A stretch of 24,135 bases of DNA from a virus, in the IMG/VR virus record IMGVR_UViG_3300017917_002512, positions 1-24,135 of that record. The stretch is one strand, 5' to 3'. Of this stretch, positions 7,777 to 15,027 are shown in pieces. The notes beneath the pieces are model-generated. The model did not search any database, had not been told where the DNA came from, and worked only from the letters and a program-made list of their open reading frames with translations. The position numbers and the translations under genes were made by a program. The stretch's first letter is position 1. Each line of letters begins with the position of its first letter.

Positions 7777-7837
7777 AATTTCTCTTACCTCTTAAAAATT
7801 GTCAAATTGAAAATGGTTTTCATATTTCTCTATCTCC
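7759..7837 (-). repeat. Imperfect direct repeat at the nrdB start
   Basis: Two same-strand copies of about 33 bases lie at 7759-7791 and 7806-7837. Minus strand: GAGGTAAGAGAAATTATGAAG continues as ACTATTTTCAAT in the true nrdB start. The other copy reads GAGATAGAGAAATATGAAAA then CCATTTTCAAT. They differ by a few substitutions and small indels. The upstream copy forms the last codons and stop of the HNH gene, then an ATG followed by the same first six residues (MKTIFN) as NrdB. It ends after 12 codons at TAA 7785. Confidence 0.8.
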
Positions 7838-8458
7838 TTTGCTTAAATTATCTAATGCCCAAAGAGGCTGCAAATTAGTGTAATGAAAACACTTCTGTTG
7901 TTCCTTCGGATTAGATAAATCGAAACTAGCACATGGTTTAATATGGTCAACATGCCACTCGCCATAATTTTCTCGTGTCATACCTTCTATAAAAAGAGAT
8001 TCAAGATGATCCCATAATTCATTTACTGTACAACCTAACAAGTCAATTGTAGTTGAAGTTTTTACATTAGTACTCCCTTTGCTTCTATTTAAAGCCCCAT
8101 ATAGTCTACATCTTAAATTAGATATTAACCTATAATTCTGATTATTCTGATATCTATTTTTTTCATATTCATATCTTTTGGCTTTAAAATGTTCGGTTTG
8201 TTCATATTTTCTACATCTAGCCCTATGCAGTTTTTTATTATGTTCGGTTTGAGCATAATCTTTTCGCTTTTTAATACCATGTTCCGATGCTGCATATTTT
8301 TTTCGCCTAATACGAGCCATTTTCTTTTGTTGTTCTGTAGATGTTTCTAGTCTTCTACATTCTTTGCAACAACCACGAAAACCATCTTTAGATTTTGAAT
8401 ATTTTCCAAAATCATTGATATTTTTTTCTGTTTTACATTTTGAACAAGTTTTTGTCAT
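7820..8458 (-). CDS. HNH homing endonuclease (free-standing)
   Basis: A 212-aa HNH endonuclease. The N-terminus carries a zinc-binding pair (CSKCKTEK and CCKECRR). The middle is repetitive and very basic, rich in E-H and R-K-Y segments (residues 45-100) that probably bind DNA. The C-terminus has the HNH motif: WHVDHIKPC, then LSNPKEQ, then HYTNLQPLWALDN. ATG 8458 overlaps the nrdA stop as ATGA; the longer frame uses a TTG inside nrdA. It lies between nrdA and nrdB, the location of T4 mobE, which belongs to a different endonuclease family. It probably spreads by cutting phages lacking it at this junction. Confidence 0.92.
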   Translation of the reverse strand: MTKTCSKCKTEKNINDFGKYSKSKDGFRGCCKECRRLETSTEQQKKMARIRRKKYAASEHGIKKRKDYAQTEHNKKLHRARCRKYEQTEHFKAKRYEYEKNRYQNNQNYRLISNLRCRLYGALNRSKGSTNVKTSTTIDLLGCTVNELWDHLESLFIEGMTRENYGEWHVDHIKPCASFDLSNPKEQQKCFHYTNLQPLWALDNLSKGDREI

Positions 8459-10710
8459 ATCGAACAAGCGCCTCCTTGACAATCAGAACTTTCTTCTCCT
8501 AGCATTTGAGAATGTTCTTTATCCCCGTCTGGAGTATTTGCGTAGTAAAAATTCTTTAATCCATATTTGTAACCGTAAATTTGATCTTTGATTAATACAC
8601 TCAAAGGAATATTTCCATCTGGATAATGAGAATAATTGTAATACAAATTTGTACTCATACTCATATCCACGAACTTTTGTATAACTGCTGCAACATTCAT
8701 TATAGCCTTATTGCTGGTCATTTCCCAAGCCAAAGTATAGTAATTTTTCCGCATATGGTAATTAGGAACCAACTGCTTTAAAACTCCATTTTTAGCCTTC
8801 TTGTATAAGAGCAAGCTTCTGACTGGCTCGATTCCATTTGTACTGTTCTGAATAACGCTAGACGATTCACAGGGCATTATGGCAGAAAGAGTTGAATGTC
8901 TAAGACCGTATCGCTTGACGCGCTCTCGTAACTCTTCCCAGTCCATAGTATATACCGGCTTAACGAGTTCGTCAACTGTTTTTTTGTACCAATCTATTGG
9001 CATTAATCCCTTGGCATATTTAGTATCTTTGAACTTAGGACAAGCGCCCTTTTCCTTTGCTAATTCGCAACTAGCATTGATAAGATGCCATTGAATTTCT
9101 TCCATAATTTTATGAACCAAAGGAAGTGTTTCTGGATCTTCGTACTTTAATTTATTTTTTGCCAAAAATCCAGCAAGATTGGTTACACCAATACCAAGCG
9201 ACCTTCGATTTTTAGTAAAGTTTTCTCCGGCAAAAACCGGATAATCCTGATAGTCAATAACAGCATCTAGTGTTCTTACGGCTATTTCACAAGCCTTTTG
9301 AACATCAGAAGAATCGCCATCAAAAATTTCCAGCAAATTGAGTGCTGAAAGTATACAAATACCTATTTCACCATCACGATCATCAATTGACTTTATTGGT
9401 TTCGTTGGGTGTATAATTTCTTGGCACAGATTGCTCATGTAGCACGGAATATCCCAAGACCCATGCTCGTTGGCAGTGTCGATATTCATACTATAAATAC
9501 GTCCAGTTTCAAGTCTTTCTCTTGCAAAAATTTCAGCAAGCTTTCGTGCCGATATTTTCTTTTTAAACTTTAACGACCTTGAATTTTCATATCTAAGATA
9601 CAGTTCTTCAAATTTTTCATTGTCGCCAAATGCTTCGTAAAGACCCTTTGCTTCGTGGGGACTAAACAAAGTAATTTCTTGATTTGAAATCAAACGGTCG
9701 TAAAAGAGTTTACAAAACTGAATTGAGTAATCAAGTTTGCGAACTCGATTATCATCAGTTCCAGCGTTATTCTTCAATACAAGAATATCTTCAATTTCAT
9801 AATGCCACCAAGGACAATGAACGGTTGCACTTCCTCCACGAATTCCGTTTTGAGACGTTGATTTAACAACCGATTCAAAGTTTTTTAAATACGGTATTAC
9901 TCCAGTATGAATAACCTCGCCGCCGCGAATTGGTGAGTTTATAGGACGCATACGTCCTATATTCAAGCCAATACCAGCTCGTCTAGCAGTATACTTTCCA
10001 ACCGCATGAATGCTAGAAAAAATACTATCCAAGTTATCTTCAACATCAACCAAAACACAACTAGCAAACTGACGAATATTTGTACGAACACCAGCCATAA
10101 TTGGAGTTGGAAGATTTATCTTGAATGTTGAATAACAGTCATATGCCTGTTTTACATCTTCGATTTTATCGAATAAGCACATGGCAATACACATGTATGC
10201 AAACTGAGGGGTTTCGTATATTTGTCCAGTACTTCTATTCTTTACCAGATATTTATCGATCATTTGCTGTAGACCCGCGTATGTAAACAAATCATCGCGA
10301 GTATGATCTATATATTTGCCAAACATTTCAATTTCTTCATCGTCCCATTTCTTTTCCAGAATTGGATCATAAATGCCATTGTCTATATTTCTTTTTACAA
10401 ACAATACAAAATCTACTGGCTTGTGAAGTTTGCCACAATTCCAAACTTCTTTTCTTAGCTGCATGTTTAACAATCTAGAAGCAACATATTGATAATTCGG
10501 AGCAGAAGTAGAAATTAAATCATTTGCCGACTTAATCAAAACTTGATGTATTTCTTTTGTAGAAATTCCATCGTAAATAGATAGATTGGCATTCATTTCA
10601 ACATCGGAAAATGAAACACCATTGATTCCTTTTGTAGCCCATTCAACAACTTTATGTATTTTCTCTACAGAGAATTGTTCTTGTTCGCCATTGGCTTTTG
10701 TTACTTTCAT
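8455..10710 (-). CDS. nrdA: Class Ia ribonucleotide reductase, alpha subunit
   Basis: A 751-aa NrdA that reduces NDPs to dNDPs. An N-terminal ATP-cone-like region (TKANGEQEQFSVEKIHKVVE) is followed by the ten-stranded barrel with the catalytic cysteines. These are FASCVLVDVEDN (first redox cysteine), SNLCQEI (thiyl cysteine) and IGICILSALN (second redox cysteine). The radical-transfer tyrosine pair is suggested in the C-terminal third (HMRKNYYTLAW). The tail ends CQGGACSI, the mobile cysteine pair reduced by thioredoxin or glutaredoxin, as in E. coli. ATG 10710 has GAGG upstream. No intein or intron interrupts it. A sigma-70 promoter lies 44 bases upstream. Confidence 0.97.
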   Translation of the reverse strand: MKVTKANGEQEQFSVEKIHKVVEWATKGINGVSFSDVEMNANLSIYDGISTKEIHQVLIKSANDLISTSAPNYQYVASRLLNMQLRKEVWNCGKLHKPVDFVLFVKRNIDNGIYDPILEKKWDDEEIEMFGKYIDHTRDDLFTYAGLQQMIDKYLVKNRSTGQIYETPQFAYMCIAMCLFDKIEDVKQAYDCYSTFKINLPTPIMAGVRTNIRQFASCVLVDVEDNLDSIFSSIHAVGKYTARRAGIGLNIGRMRPINSPIRGGEVIHTGVIPYLKNFESVVKSTSQNGIRGGSATVHCPWWHYEIEDILVLKNNAGTDDNRVRKLDYSIQFCKLFYDRLISNQEITLFSPHEAKGLYEAFGDNEKFEELYLRYENSRSLKFKKKISARKLAEIFARERLETGRIYSMNIDTANEHGSWDIPCYMSNLCQEIIHPTKPIKSIDDRDGEIGICILSALNLLEIFDGDSSDVQKACEIAVRTLDAVIDYQDYPVFAGENFTKNRRSLGIGVTNLAGFLAKNKLKYEDPETLPLVHKIMEEIQWHLINASCELAKEKGACPKFKDTKYAKGLMPIDWYKKTVDELVKPVYTMDWEELRERVKRYGLRHSTLSAIMPCESSSVIQNSTNGIEPVRSLLLYKKAKNGVLKQLVPNYHMRKNYYTLAWEMTSNKAIMNVAAVIQKFVDMSMSTNLYYNYSHYPDGNIPLSVLIKDQIYGYKYGLKNFYYANTPDGDKEHSQMLGEESSDCQGGACSI

Positions 10711-10753
10711 CACTTTACCTCTTTTGCAATATAAATAAGTTATCCGGTAGAGT

Positions 10754-10782
10754 ATTATACTCCATACAGATCAAAAAATCAA
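10754..10782 (-). promoter_or_regulatory. Sigma-70 promoter for the nrdA operon
   Basis: On the minus strand TTGATT (10782-10777), a 17-base spacer and TATAAT (10759-10754) match the host sigma-70 consensus closely. Transcription should start near 10747, giving a leader of about 35 bases before nrdA. It sits directly after a terminator. Confidence 0.85.
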
Positions 10783-10785
10783 TCG

Positions 10786-10827
10786 AAAAAAAATAAAACC
10801 TGCCAAGTTTTTACCTCGACAGGTTTT
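10786..10827 (-). terminator. Rho-independent terminator before nrdA
   Basis: On the minus strand AAAACCTG (10827-10820) pairs with CAGGTTTT (10802-10795). The inner part is imperfectly paired, and a T-rich tract follows. It lies 27 bases past the stop of the TM/coiled-coil gene. The A-run on the other side would also allow termination from the opposite direction. Confidence 0.85.
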
Positions 10828-10853
10828 TTAAAAATTAGATAGTTTTTCTATCT

Positions 10854-11165
10854 TTAGTTATTAAGTTTAGAAGCAAGCGCGTCTAATTTAGAATTTATCT
10901 GCATGTGAAGATTTTTAGTATCTACAGCATACAGCTTACACTCTATAACATTATTCACTACTTCTTCCATTTTGTCTTCCATCCCAGCAACACGTTTTTC
11001 AATTCCAGTCATTCTTTGACTGATTGAATCGTTGACCTTTTGTTCTAACACGATTATTTGTTTTCCTTGTTGAACCAAAGTATAAACGACCCAAGAAAAT
11101 AACGGTATAGCAAACATTCCAATAACTTCTGCTACATTTCTTATCAAAACCCAAGCTTCATTCAT
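10854..11165 (-). CDS. Membrane-anchored coiled-coil protein
   Basis: A 103-aa protein. The N-terminal region (about residues 9-32, VAEVIGMFAIPLFSWVVYTLV) is a single membrane span. Residues 35-103 form a long amphipathic, probably coiled-coil helix (QKVNDSISQRM, GIEKRVAGMEDKMEEVV). The layout (one span then coiled coil) occurs in phage holins and other small membrane-associated proteins, but nothing specific identifies it. It is the last gene before the terminator and follows a probable structural gene. Role uncertain; virion or lysis association is possible. Confidence 0.75.
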   Translation of the reverse strand: MNEAWVLIRNVAEVIGMFAIPLFSWVVYTLVQQGKQIIVLEQKVNDSISQRMTGIEKRVAGMEDKMEEVVNNVIECKLYAVDTKNLHMQINSKLDALASKLNN

Positions 11166-11213
11166 GATGGTACTCCAGTTTGTTGAATAATGGAATGTCC
11201 AGAATTTTTCAAA

Positions 11214-11894
11214 CTACATACCTGTGATTGGCTTGTAATTGAAGAAGTCTCCGCCGCTAGAAATATTTGTTGTTACGAAATCGACCTTCATAACCAACTC
11301 ACCCGGAATTGCTCGTGTAGGATTAGCAGCGCTATCGCTCTTGCGAGCAGTAGATCCGCCAACCGGATTCAGCATGTCAAGATCGGTAGCTGTTGCTGGC
11401 TTGGAAGCTGCTGTACCAGCCGCATCAACCCAGTTGTATCTACGCTTAATCTTGTTTCCGTTGTCAAATACGCCTAGCCACGAAAATTCATTTGCCCGCC
11501 ACTTTGTAAGCAGACGAGCGCCAAAATCATGAATGAACTGGTGAATAGCGTTTCTCTTGCCGTTGTCCGAACCCGGAATAAGAACCTTAGTCGAAGCAAC
11601 ACCGGCAATCGATGTGCTAATTGTTCTAATGATATACTTACCAGCTTCGAAGTAAGCAAAAGCGCCGCCAGAAACGACCTTTTGAGTTCCATACATACCG
11701 CTTGTTCCGGGATAAGCCTTGAGAACAACGCCGTATGGCTTTACTACGTTATCAACTGCGTCTTTAACCAAAAACGCTTTAGTGATAACAGAACCGGTAG
11801 TTCCATTTCCGTAAAGCGTTCCGCCTTGCTTTTGTGCTGAAAAAGAACCGCCAGTTGTGTTTTTCAAATAACTAGATTTAGGTTGCACTGCCAT
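11214..11894 (-). CDS. Probable virion structural protein
   Basis: A 226-aa protein of distinct composition: glycine, alanine, serine and threonine rich, few cysteines, and visibly higher G+C coding than its neighbours. Such composition and codon quality are typical of highly expressed virion proteins such as head decoration or tail proteins. No specific family is recognised. The N-terminus MAVQPKSSYLKNTTGGSFS looks flexible. It follows a 105-base gap containing a T4-like late promoter candidate (GATAAATA at 11947-11940), which suits late expression. It could equally be a minor capsid or fibre-associated protein. Confidence 0.7.
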   Translation of the reverse strand: MAVQPKSSYLKNTTGGSFSAQKQGGTLYGNGTTGSVITKAFLVKDAVDNVVKPYGVVLKAYPGTSGMYGTQKVVSGGAFAYFEAGKYIIRTISTSIAGVASTKVLIPGSDNGKRNAIHQFIHDFGARLLTKWRANEFSWLGVFDNGNKIKRRYNWVDAAGTAASKPATATDLDMLNPVGGSTARKSDSAANPTRAIPGELVMKVDFVTTNISSGGDFFNYKPITGM

Positions 11895-11939
11895 AATAAG
11901 ATCCCCTATTATTAAAGAAATAACTTAAGAAAAAACAAA

Positions 11940-11947
11940 TATTTATC
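11940..11947 (-). promoter_or_regulatory. Candidate T4-like late promoter
   Basis: GATAAATA on the minus strand, 46 bases before the structural gene start. It resembles the T4 late -10 element TATAAATA and lies directly downstream of a gp55-like sigma gene. It is the only such octamer in an intergenic gap; exact TATAAATA copies occur inside genes at 5276, 7221 and 13484 (approximate), so the motif is not rare here. Confidence 0.45.
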
Positions 11948-11999
11948 CCAATTATCCAAAAAGGAGATCCAGTTCCTAGATTACTATACACAATCTACG

Positions 12000-12473
12000 T
12001 CACGATTTATACATATTTCTACATGCCGTAATTGCATTTTTGAACTTTCGACGCGCTGTTTCACGCGAATAACCATTGGTTTTTCCAATTTCTTTCATGG
12101 TCATATTTTGATAAAATTTTTGCTGCAAGATATGAATTGTTTCTTCATCAAGACTATTAAGTATGTCAATAACGTCAAGCTTATCTTGGTAATGCAAATC
12201 TTGTTTTTCAATTTCTTCAAAGTTAAACTCGCTCCTTTTTGACTTAACCTTATTCTTGAAGGCGTATGTCAATTGCTGAAACAAATAAGAAGTGAATTTT
12301 GTACCCTTTGATTCATCAAACTTTCTAATACAACTCCACAGAGTATTCATTTTTATTGATTCTATATCATCTATGTCTATATTGTTTTTATACTTATTAG
12401 ACACTTTGTTCATGATACTCTTAACATCAGAATCGTTCCACTTTTCTTCAAACTCTTTATTGATATTATCCAT
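12000..12473 (-). CDS. Sigma-like RNA polymerase factor (gp55-like)
   Basis: A 157-aa protein with a small sigma-factor layout. Residues 35-85 match sigma region 2 (IRKFDESKGTKFTSYLFQQL), the part that binds the polymerase clamp and -10 DNA. Residues 105-155 match region 4 helix-turn-helix (SLDEETIHILQQKF, MTMKEIGKTNGYSRETARRK). The linker is short. Similar size and architecture occur in T4 gp55, the late sigma factor. GAGG precedes the ATG, which overlaps the upstream gene by eight bases. It probably switches host polymerase to phage late promoters. Confidence 0.8.
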   Translation of the reverse strand: MDNINKEFEEKWNDSDVKSIMNKVSNKYKNNIDIDDIESIKMNTLWSCIRKFDESKGTKFTSYLFQQLTYAFKNKVKSKRSEFNFEEIEKQDLHYQDKLDVIDILNSLDEETIHILQQKFYQNMTMKEIGKTNGYSRETARRKFKNAITACRNMYKS

Positions 12474-13113
12474 CTTCGCCTCTTAAAATAATTCCACCAA
12501 CTTTTTGTTTTAATTCCACTAATTGATTCAAACCGTCTATATACTTCTGGTCAAGATTGTCAGAAACTATATAATCCACTTTGCCAGTAGAAGCAACTAA
12601 AATAGACCAATACTTGTTATGTTTTAGTTGTTCTTTCATAAGCGCTACAGTAGCTGTCACCTCATCCGTCATTACCTCCTTTTCAGTGAAAACACAAAGC
12701 TTCTTTTCGATTTCTGATCTTACATCATGAAACTCAAATGTGCAAGGTATTCCGATGCAAAAAGAATACCTTCCCATTATTTTTAATGCCTCGATACCGT
12801 CAATATCTTCTTTAAGAGTTCTGTATATCGATTTAGTAATGTTAAAATTAGTTGTTGCAATCCAGCAGTCCCATCGGTCAGATGGTTTAAATGGAGAATC
12901 AATTGGGTAAACGCCAAATGGCGTATGCATTCCATTGAATTTATCTGGACTAAAATACAACGGAAACCCAATAGCTCCAGCCTGACTTTCATCGCCAGAC
13001 ATTGACATGTTATTTATTTCTTCTTCAAGTTTAGCAAGTTCTTCTGTATATGAGTTTATGTAATCTTCGGCTATTGCGTTCCAGCTTTTCCAAACGATTT
13101 TTTTATTTGCCAT
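12466..13113 (-). CDS. Hypothetical protein
   Basis: A 215-aa protein. I place the start at ATG 13113, with CGGAG ahead; the longer frame begins with a basic segment lacking a good site. The N-terminus has a helical coiled-coil-like part (SYTEELAKLEEEINNMSM). The middle is tryptophan and aromatic rich (SDRWDCWIATTNFNITKSIY). The end is a regular helix (YIDGLNQLVELKQK). No membrane span or catalytic motif is seen. It overlaps the sigma gene by eight bases, so it is co-expressed with it. Function unknown. Confidence 0.75.
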   Translation of the reverse strand: MANKKIVWKSWNAIAEDYINSYTEELAKLEEEINNMSMSGDESQAGAIGFPLYFSPDKFNGMHTPFGVYPIDSPFKPSDRWDCWIATTNFNITKSIYRTLKEDIDGIEALKIMGRYSFCIGIPCTFEFHDVRSEIEKKLCVFTEKEVMTDEVTATVALMKEQLKHNKYWSILVASTGKVDYIVSDNLDQKYIDGLNQLVELKQKVGGIILRGEDG

Positions 13114-13126
13114 AAACTTTCTCCGG

Positions 13127-13480
13127 TTATATACGGTAAACTTGATCTGGTGAAATAACAACCTGATCTTCGTCATTTTTTCTAACTTTAGCGTCATAGC
13201 TATTGATCAGGTTAATTACTGCCATATAATCGGCTTCGCTGTTATTTAATACGCACTGCTGTTTAATTTCTTGTAGAATTTCTTCACTAAAATTATCCAA
13301 TAAAAGCTTGTAGAAAATTGAAGCCAATCCAATTATTCCATTTTCTCCGGGAATCCAATCGCAATTGTACGACACAAAACCGTTTTTGTCAACAGTTATA
13401 CTTAATTGCGCTGAAAATTCTGTGTTTTGATCGTCAAATGGATCTTGGGACTGACATGATTGGTGTTGCATATCGTTCAT
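13127..13480 (-). CDS. Hypothetical protein
   Basis: A 117-aa acidic soluble protein. ATG 13480 has GAGG about twelve bases upstream; a second ATG lies at codon 4. The overlap of 47 bases with the upstream frame is larger than elsewhere, so one of the two starts may be wrong. The middle contains a short helical segment (SIFYKLLLDNFSEEILQEIKQ). No known motif is visible. Confidence 0.65.
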   Translation of the reverse strand: MNDMQHQSCQSQDPFDDQNTEFSAQLSITVDKNGFVSYNCDWIPGENGIIGLASIFYKLLLDNFSEEILQEIKQQCVLNNSEADYMAVINLINSYDAKVRKNDEDQVVISPDQVYRI

Positions 13481-13802
13481 CTATATTTATATCCTCAATT
13501 GATAGCATTTTTGAGCCATTTTTAGTACATATGATACCATTTTGAACTACGCAGGTGTAAATTGCTTCGCACTCGTCTGATCCTTTAGCATGAAAAAGCT
13601 TGCTTATTATTGGGCAAAGAAAGCTTACAGCTAATGATGTATGTTTTTCCAAAATTTCTTTGATTGTATCCTCTACTGTTTTTGTAGAAATATAACCACT
13701 TGGAAATTTACCGTTTTCATCTACTAGTATTTTTGTTGGCGGTATTCCATGTCTAAAAAATGGTATTGTTTCAACCACAATTATTGTTATTTTAGTTTTC
13801 AT
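13434..13802 (-). CDS. Hypothetical protein, possibly degenerate Nudix-like
   Basis: A 122-aa protein from ATG 13802 (the longer frame starts without a good site). Its order of elements recalls a Nudix hydrolase: a beta strand TKITIIVVET, then FPSGYISTKTVEDTIKEILEKH in place of the Nudix box, then LAVSFLCPIISKLF. The box, however, lacks the REUXEE catalytic residues; KEILEKH replaces them. If related, it is probably inactive. The similarity is weak and offered as speculation. The start is four codons upstream of the previous stop. Confidence 0.6.
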   Translation of the reverse strand: MKTKITIIVVETIPFFRHGIPPTKILVDENGKFPSGYISTKTVEDTIKEILEKHTSLAVSFLCPIISKLFHAKGSDECEAIYTCVVQNGIICTKNGSKMLSIEDINIDERYATPIMSVPRSI

Positions 13803-14019
13803 CCACTTGTTCTTGTGTATTATTAGCTTCGTCAATTTGATTTTTTAACTTTAACAAATTTTCAAAAACAGATTGATGTCGCGTATAATCATAAATAGCA
13901 TTGCGAAATCTATCTAAAGACCCAGACTCGGCAGGATTTGCGAGAACGCTATTTATCTCAAATGTTTTGATGCGCATTAAAGATCGACATTCCTCAATCA
14001 AAACTTCAATTATATTCAT
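13792..14019 (-). CDS. Small hypothetical protein
   Basis: A 75-aa mostly helical protein with a good site (AAAGGATATT) before ATG. It opens the unit after the terminator at 14047-14066 and ends overlapping the next gene. The composition (many E, R, Q, N) suggests a soluble regulatory or adaptor protein. Not recognised. Confidence 0.7.
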   Translation of the reverse strand: MNIIEVLIEECRSLMRIKTFEINSVLANPAESGSLDRFRNAIYDYTRHQSVFENLLKLKNQIDEANNTQEQVDEN

Positions 14020-14039
14020 AATATCCTTTCAAAATTCCC

Positions 14040-14066
14040 AAAATAAAGCGGGGCTTTCACCCCGCT
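14040..14066 (-). terminator. Rho-independent terminator
   Basis: On the minus strand AGCGGGG (14066-14060), loop TGAAAG, then CCCCGCT (14053-14047) and TTATTTTGGG. It is a strong GC stem six bases after the stop of the anchored protein at 14072. It separates the membrane-rich cluster from the downstream block. Confidence 0.9.
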
Positions 14067-14071
14067 GTTTT

Positions 14072-14527
14072 TTAAAGCGACAAACAGTAGGCTAAACCAC
14101 TAAATGTTTTGGATAATGTTGATTTTTCATTTTCCGTAACTTCGTGATTTTCTACGCCCAGTACACTGATAAACAAATCGTCTAAGCTCTTTGAAAAGCC
14201 TTCATATTTACCTTTTATCGAGTCTCCAAAAAAGTTTTTTCCTGCTTCAACATAAACATCATTCATTTTCTGAGCGTCTGTTTTATAAGAAACAAGTCTC
14301 TTTGAGAAAACATCATTGAATAAACACAAGTTTAGTTTGTCATTTTTATCTGTTACCAACTTTGCAATTGGCTCAGTTTTATCTAAAATCTGCTGTTCAG
14401 GCTTATCGATTTTAACGACTTGTACCGGTTTGTTATCGATTTTTGGAATAGCATTGATTATATTATTCCAAAAAAAACCAATTAAAACCAAAAATAACCC
14501 AACTATTACTCTTGTGCGATTATTCAT
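14072..14527 (-). CDS. N-terminally anchored protein A
   Basis: A 151-aa protein with an N-terminal membrane segment (MNNRTRVIVGLFLVLIGFFW) followed by a charged helical outer or inner domain of about 125 residues. The C-terminus (FSGLAYCLSL) is hydrophobic. The anchor closely resembles that of the gene at 15028-15453 (both MNxxxRxIIGxLxV-type), although the remainders are unrelated. GAGGG precedes the ATG. It sits last before the terminator. Function unknown; signal anchor orientation suggests the main part is periplasmic or, if inverted, cytoplasmic. Confidence 0.75.
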   Translation of the reverse strand: MNNRTRVIVGLFLVLIGFFWNNIINAIPKIDNKPVQVVKIDKPEQQILDKTEPIAKLVTDKNDKLNLCLFNDVFSKRLVSYKTDAQKMNDVYVEAGKNFFGDSIKGKYEGFSKSLDDLFISVLGVENHEVTENEKSTLSKTFSGLAYCLSL

Positions 14528-14538
14528 TTTAACCCTCT

Positions 14539-14817
14539 TTAGGTACTTGTTTTTGTCTTTATTAACAGAGGAAAAACTTCATTAAGCTTAACGCAGGCAT
14601 CGTTTAAACCAGCCTTAGCGCAAGCAGATTCTAGAGACTCCCATTTTCGTACAATATCCGTCAGAGTATGGCTTTCGTCTGAATTAGTTGTGTCAACCGA
14701 TGAATCTTTTACAGGCTTATTAAATAACGACTTCAAAGATCCAAGATATGGAACAACAACAATAGCCACACCAATGAGAATAAAAACCCATTGAACAAAA
14801 CTAATTCCAAACAACAT
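14539..14817 (-). CDS. Small membrane protein
   Basis: A 92-aa protein whose first 28 residues (MLFGISFVQWVFILIGVAIV...) form a strong membrane span. A charged, serine-rich stretch and an amphipathic helix with two cysteines follow (LESACAKAGLNDACVKL). AAGGAA precedes the ATG. It lies between the holin-like gene and anchored protein A, suggesting membrane-acting roles for this group, but no specific family is recognised. Confidence 0.75.
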   Translation of the reverse strand: MLFGISFVQWVFILIGVAIVVVPYLGSLKSLFNKPVKDSSVDTTNSDESHTLTDIVRKWESLESACAKAGLNDACVKLNEVFPLLIKTKTST

Positions 14818-14828
14818 AAATATTTCCT

Positions 14829-15005
14829 TTACTTAGTTTCCCGGATTGTATCGCCAATTACCCAAGCGACAACAATTGTAACAATACCGACTATTTGTTC
14901 TTGATTCAAAGTAATACCAAAAGTTTCTGAGGCAACTATTGAAGCCAAACCAACAGCCGAAACCCAAAATCTTCTAGATGCTAATAGCGATTTCCACTTT
15001 TCCAT
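14829..15005 (-). CDS. Holin-like small membrane protein
   Basis: A 58-aa frame with AAGGAG before ATG 15005, not obvious from length-limited gene calling. The N-terminus is MEKWKSLLASRRFWVSAVGL and the C-terminal half is ITLNQEQIVGIVTIVVAWVI followed by GDTIRETK. This two-segment plan (SRRFW at the first helix, a second helix ending in an IGD-R motif) matches a common family of small phage holins that I recall. Such proteins make inner-membrane holes for lysis. The neighbouring genes are also membrane proteins, but no endolysin is visible nearby; the papain-like peptidase is a possible partner. Confidence 0.75.
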   Translation of the reverse strand: MEKWKSLLASRRFWVSAVGLASIVASETFGITLNQEQIVGIVTIVVAWVIGDTIRETK

Positions 15006-15027
15006 GATTTTTCTCCTTTTGAGAAAA

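Noticed and set aside
11474-11728. An alternative minus-strand frame inside the structural gene 11214-11894
   Set aside because: It is wholly nested in a better-supported frame and arises from its GC-rich third positions; no good start site.
13484-13491. TATAAATA just before ATG 13480
   Set aside because: Transcription would begin at or past the start codon, leaving a leaderless message, and it lies within the upstream coding frame.
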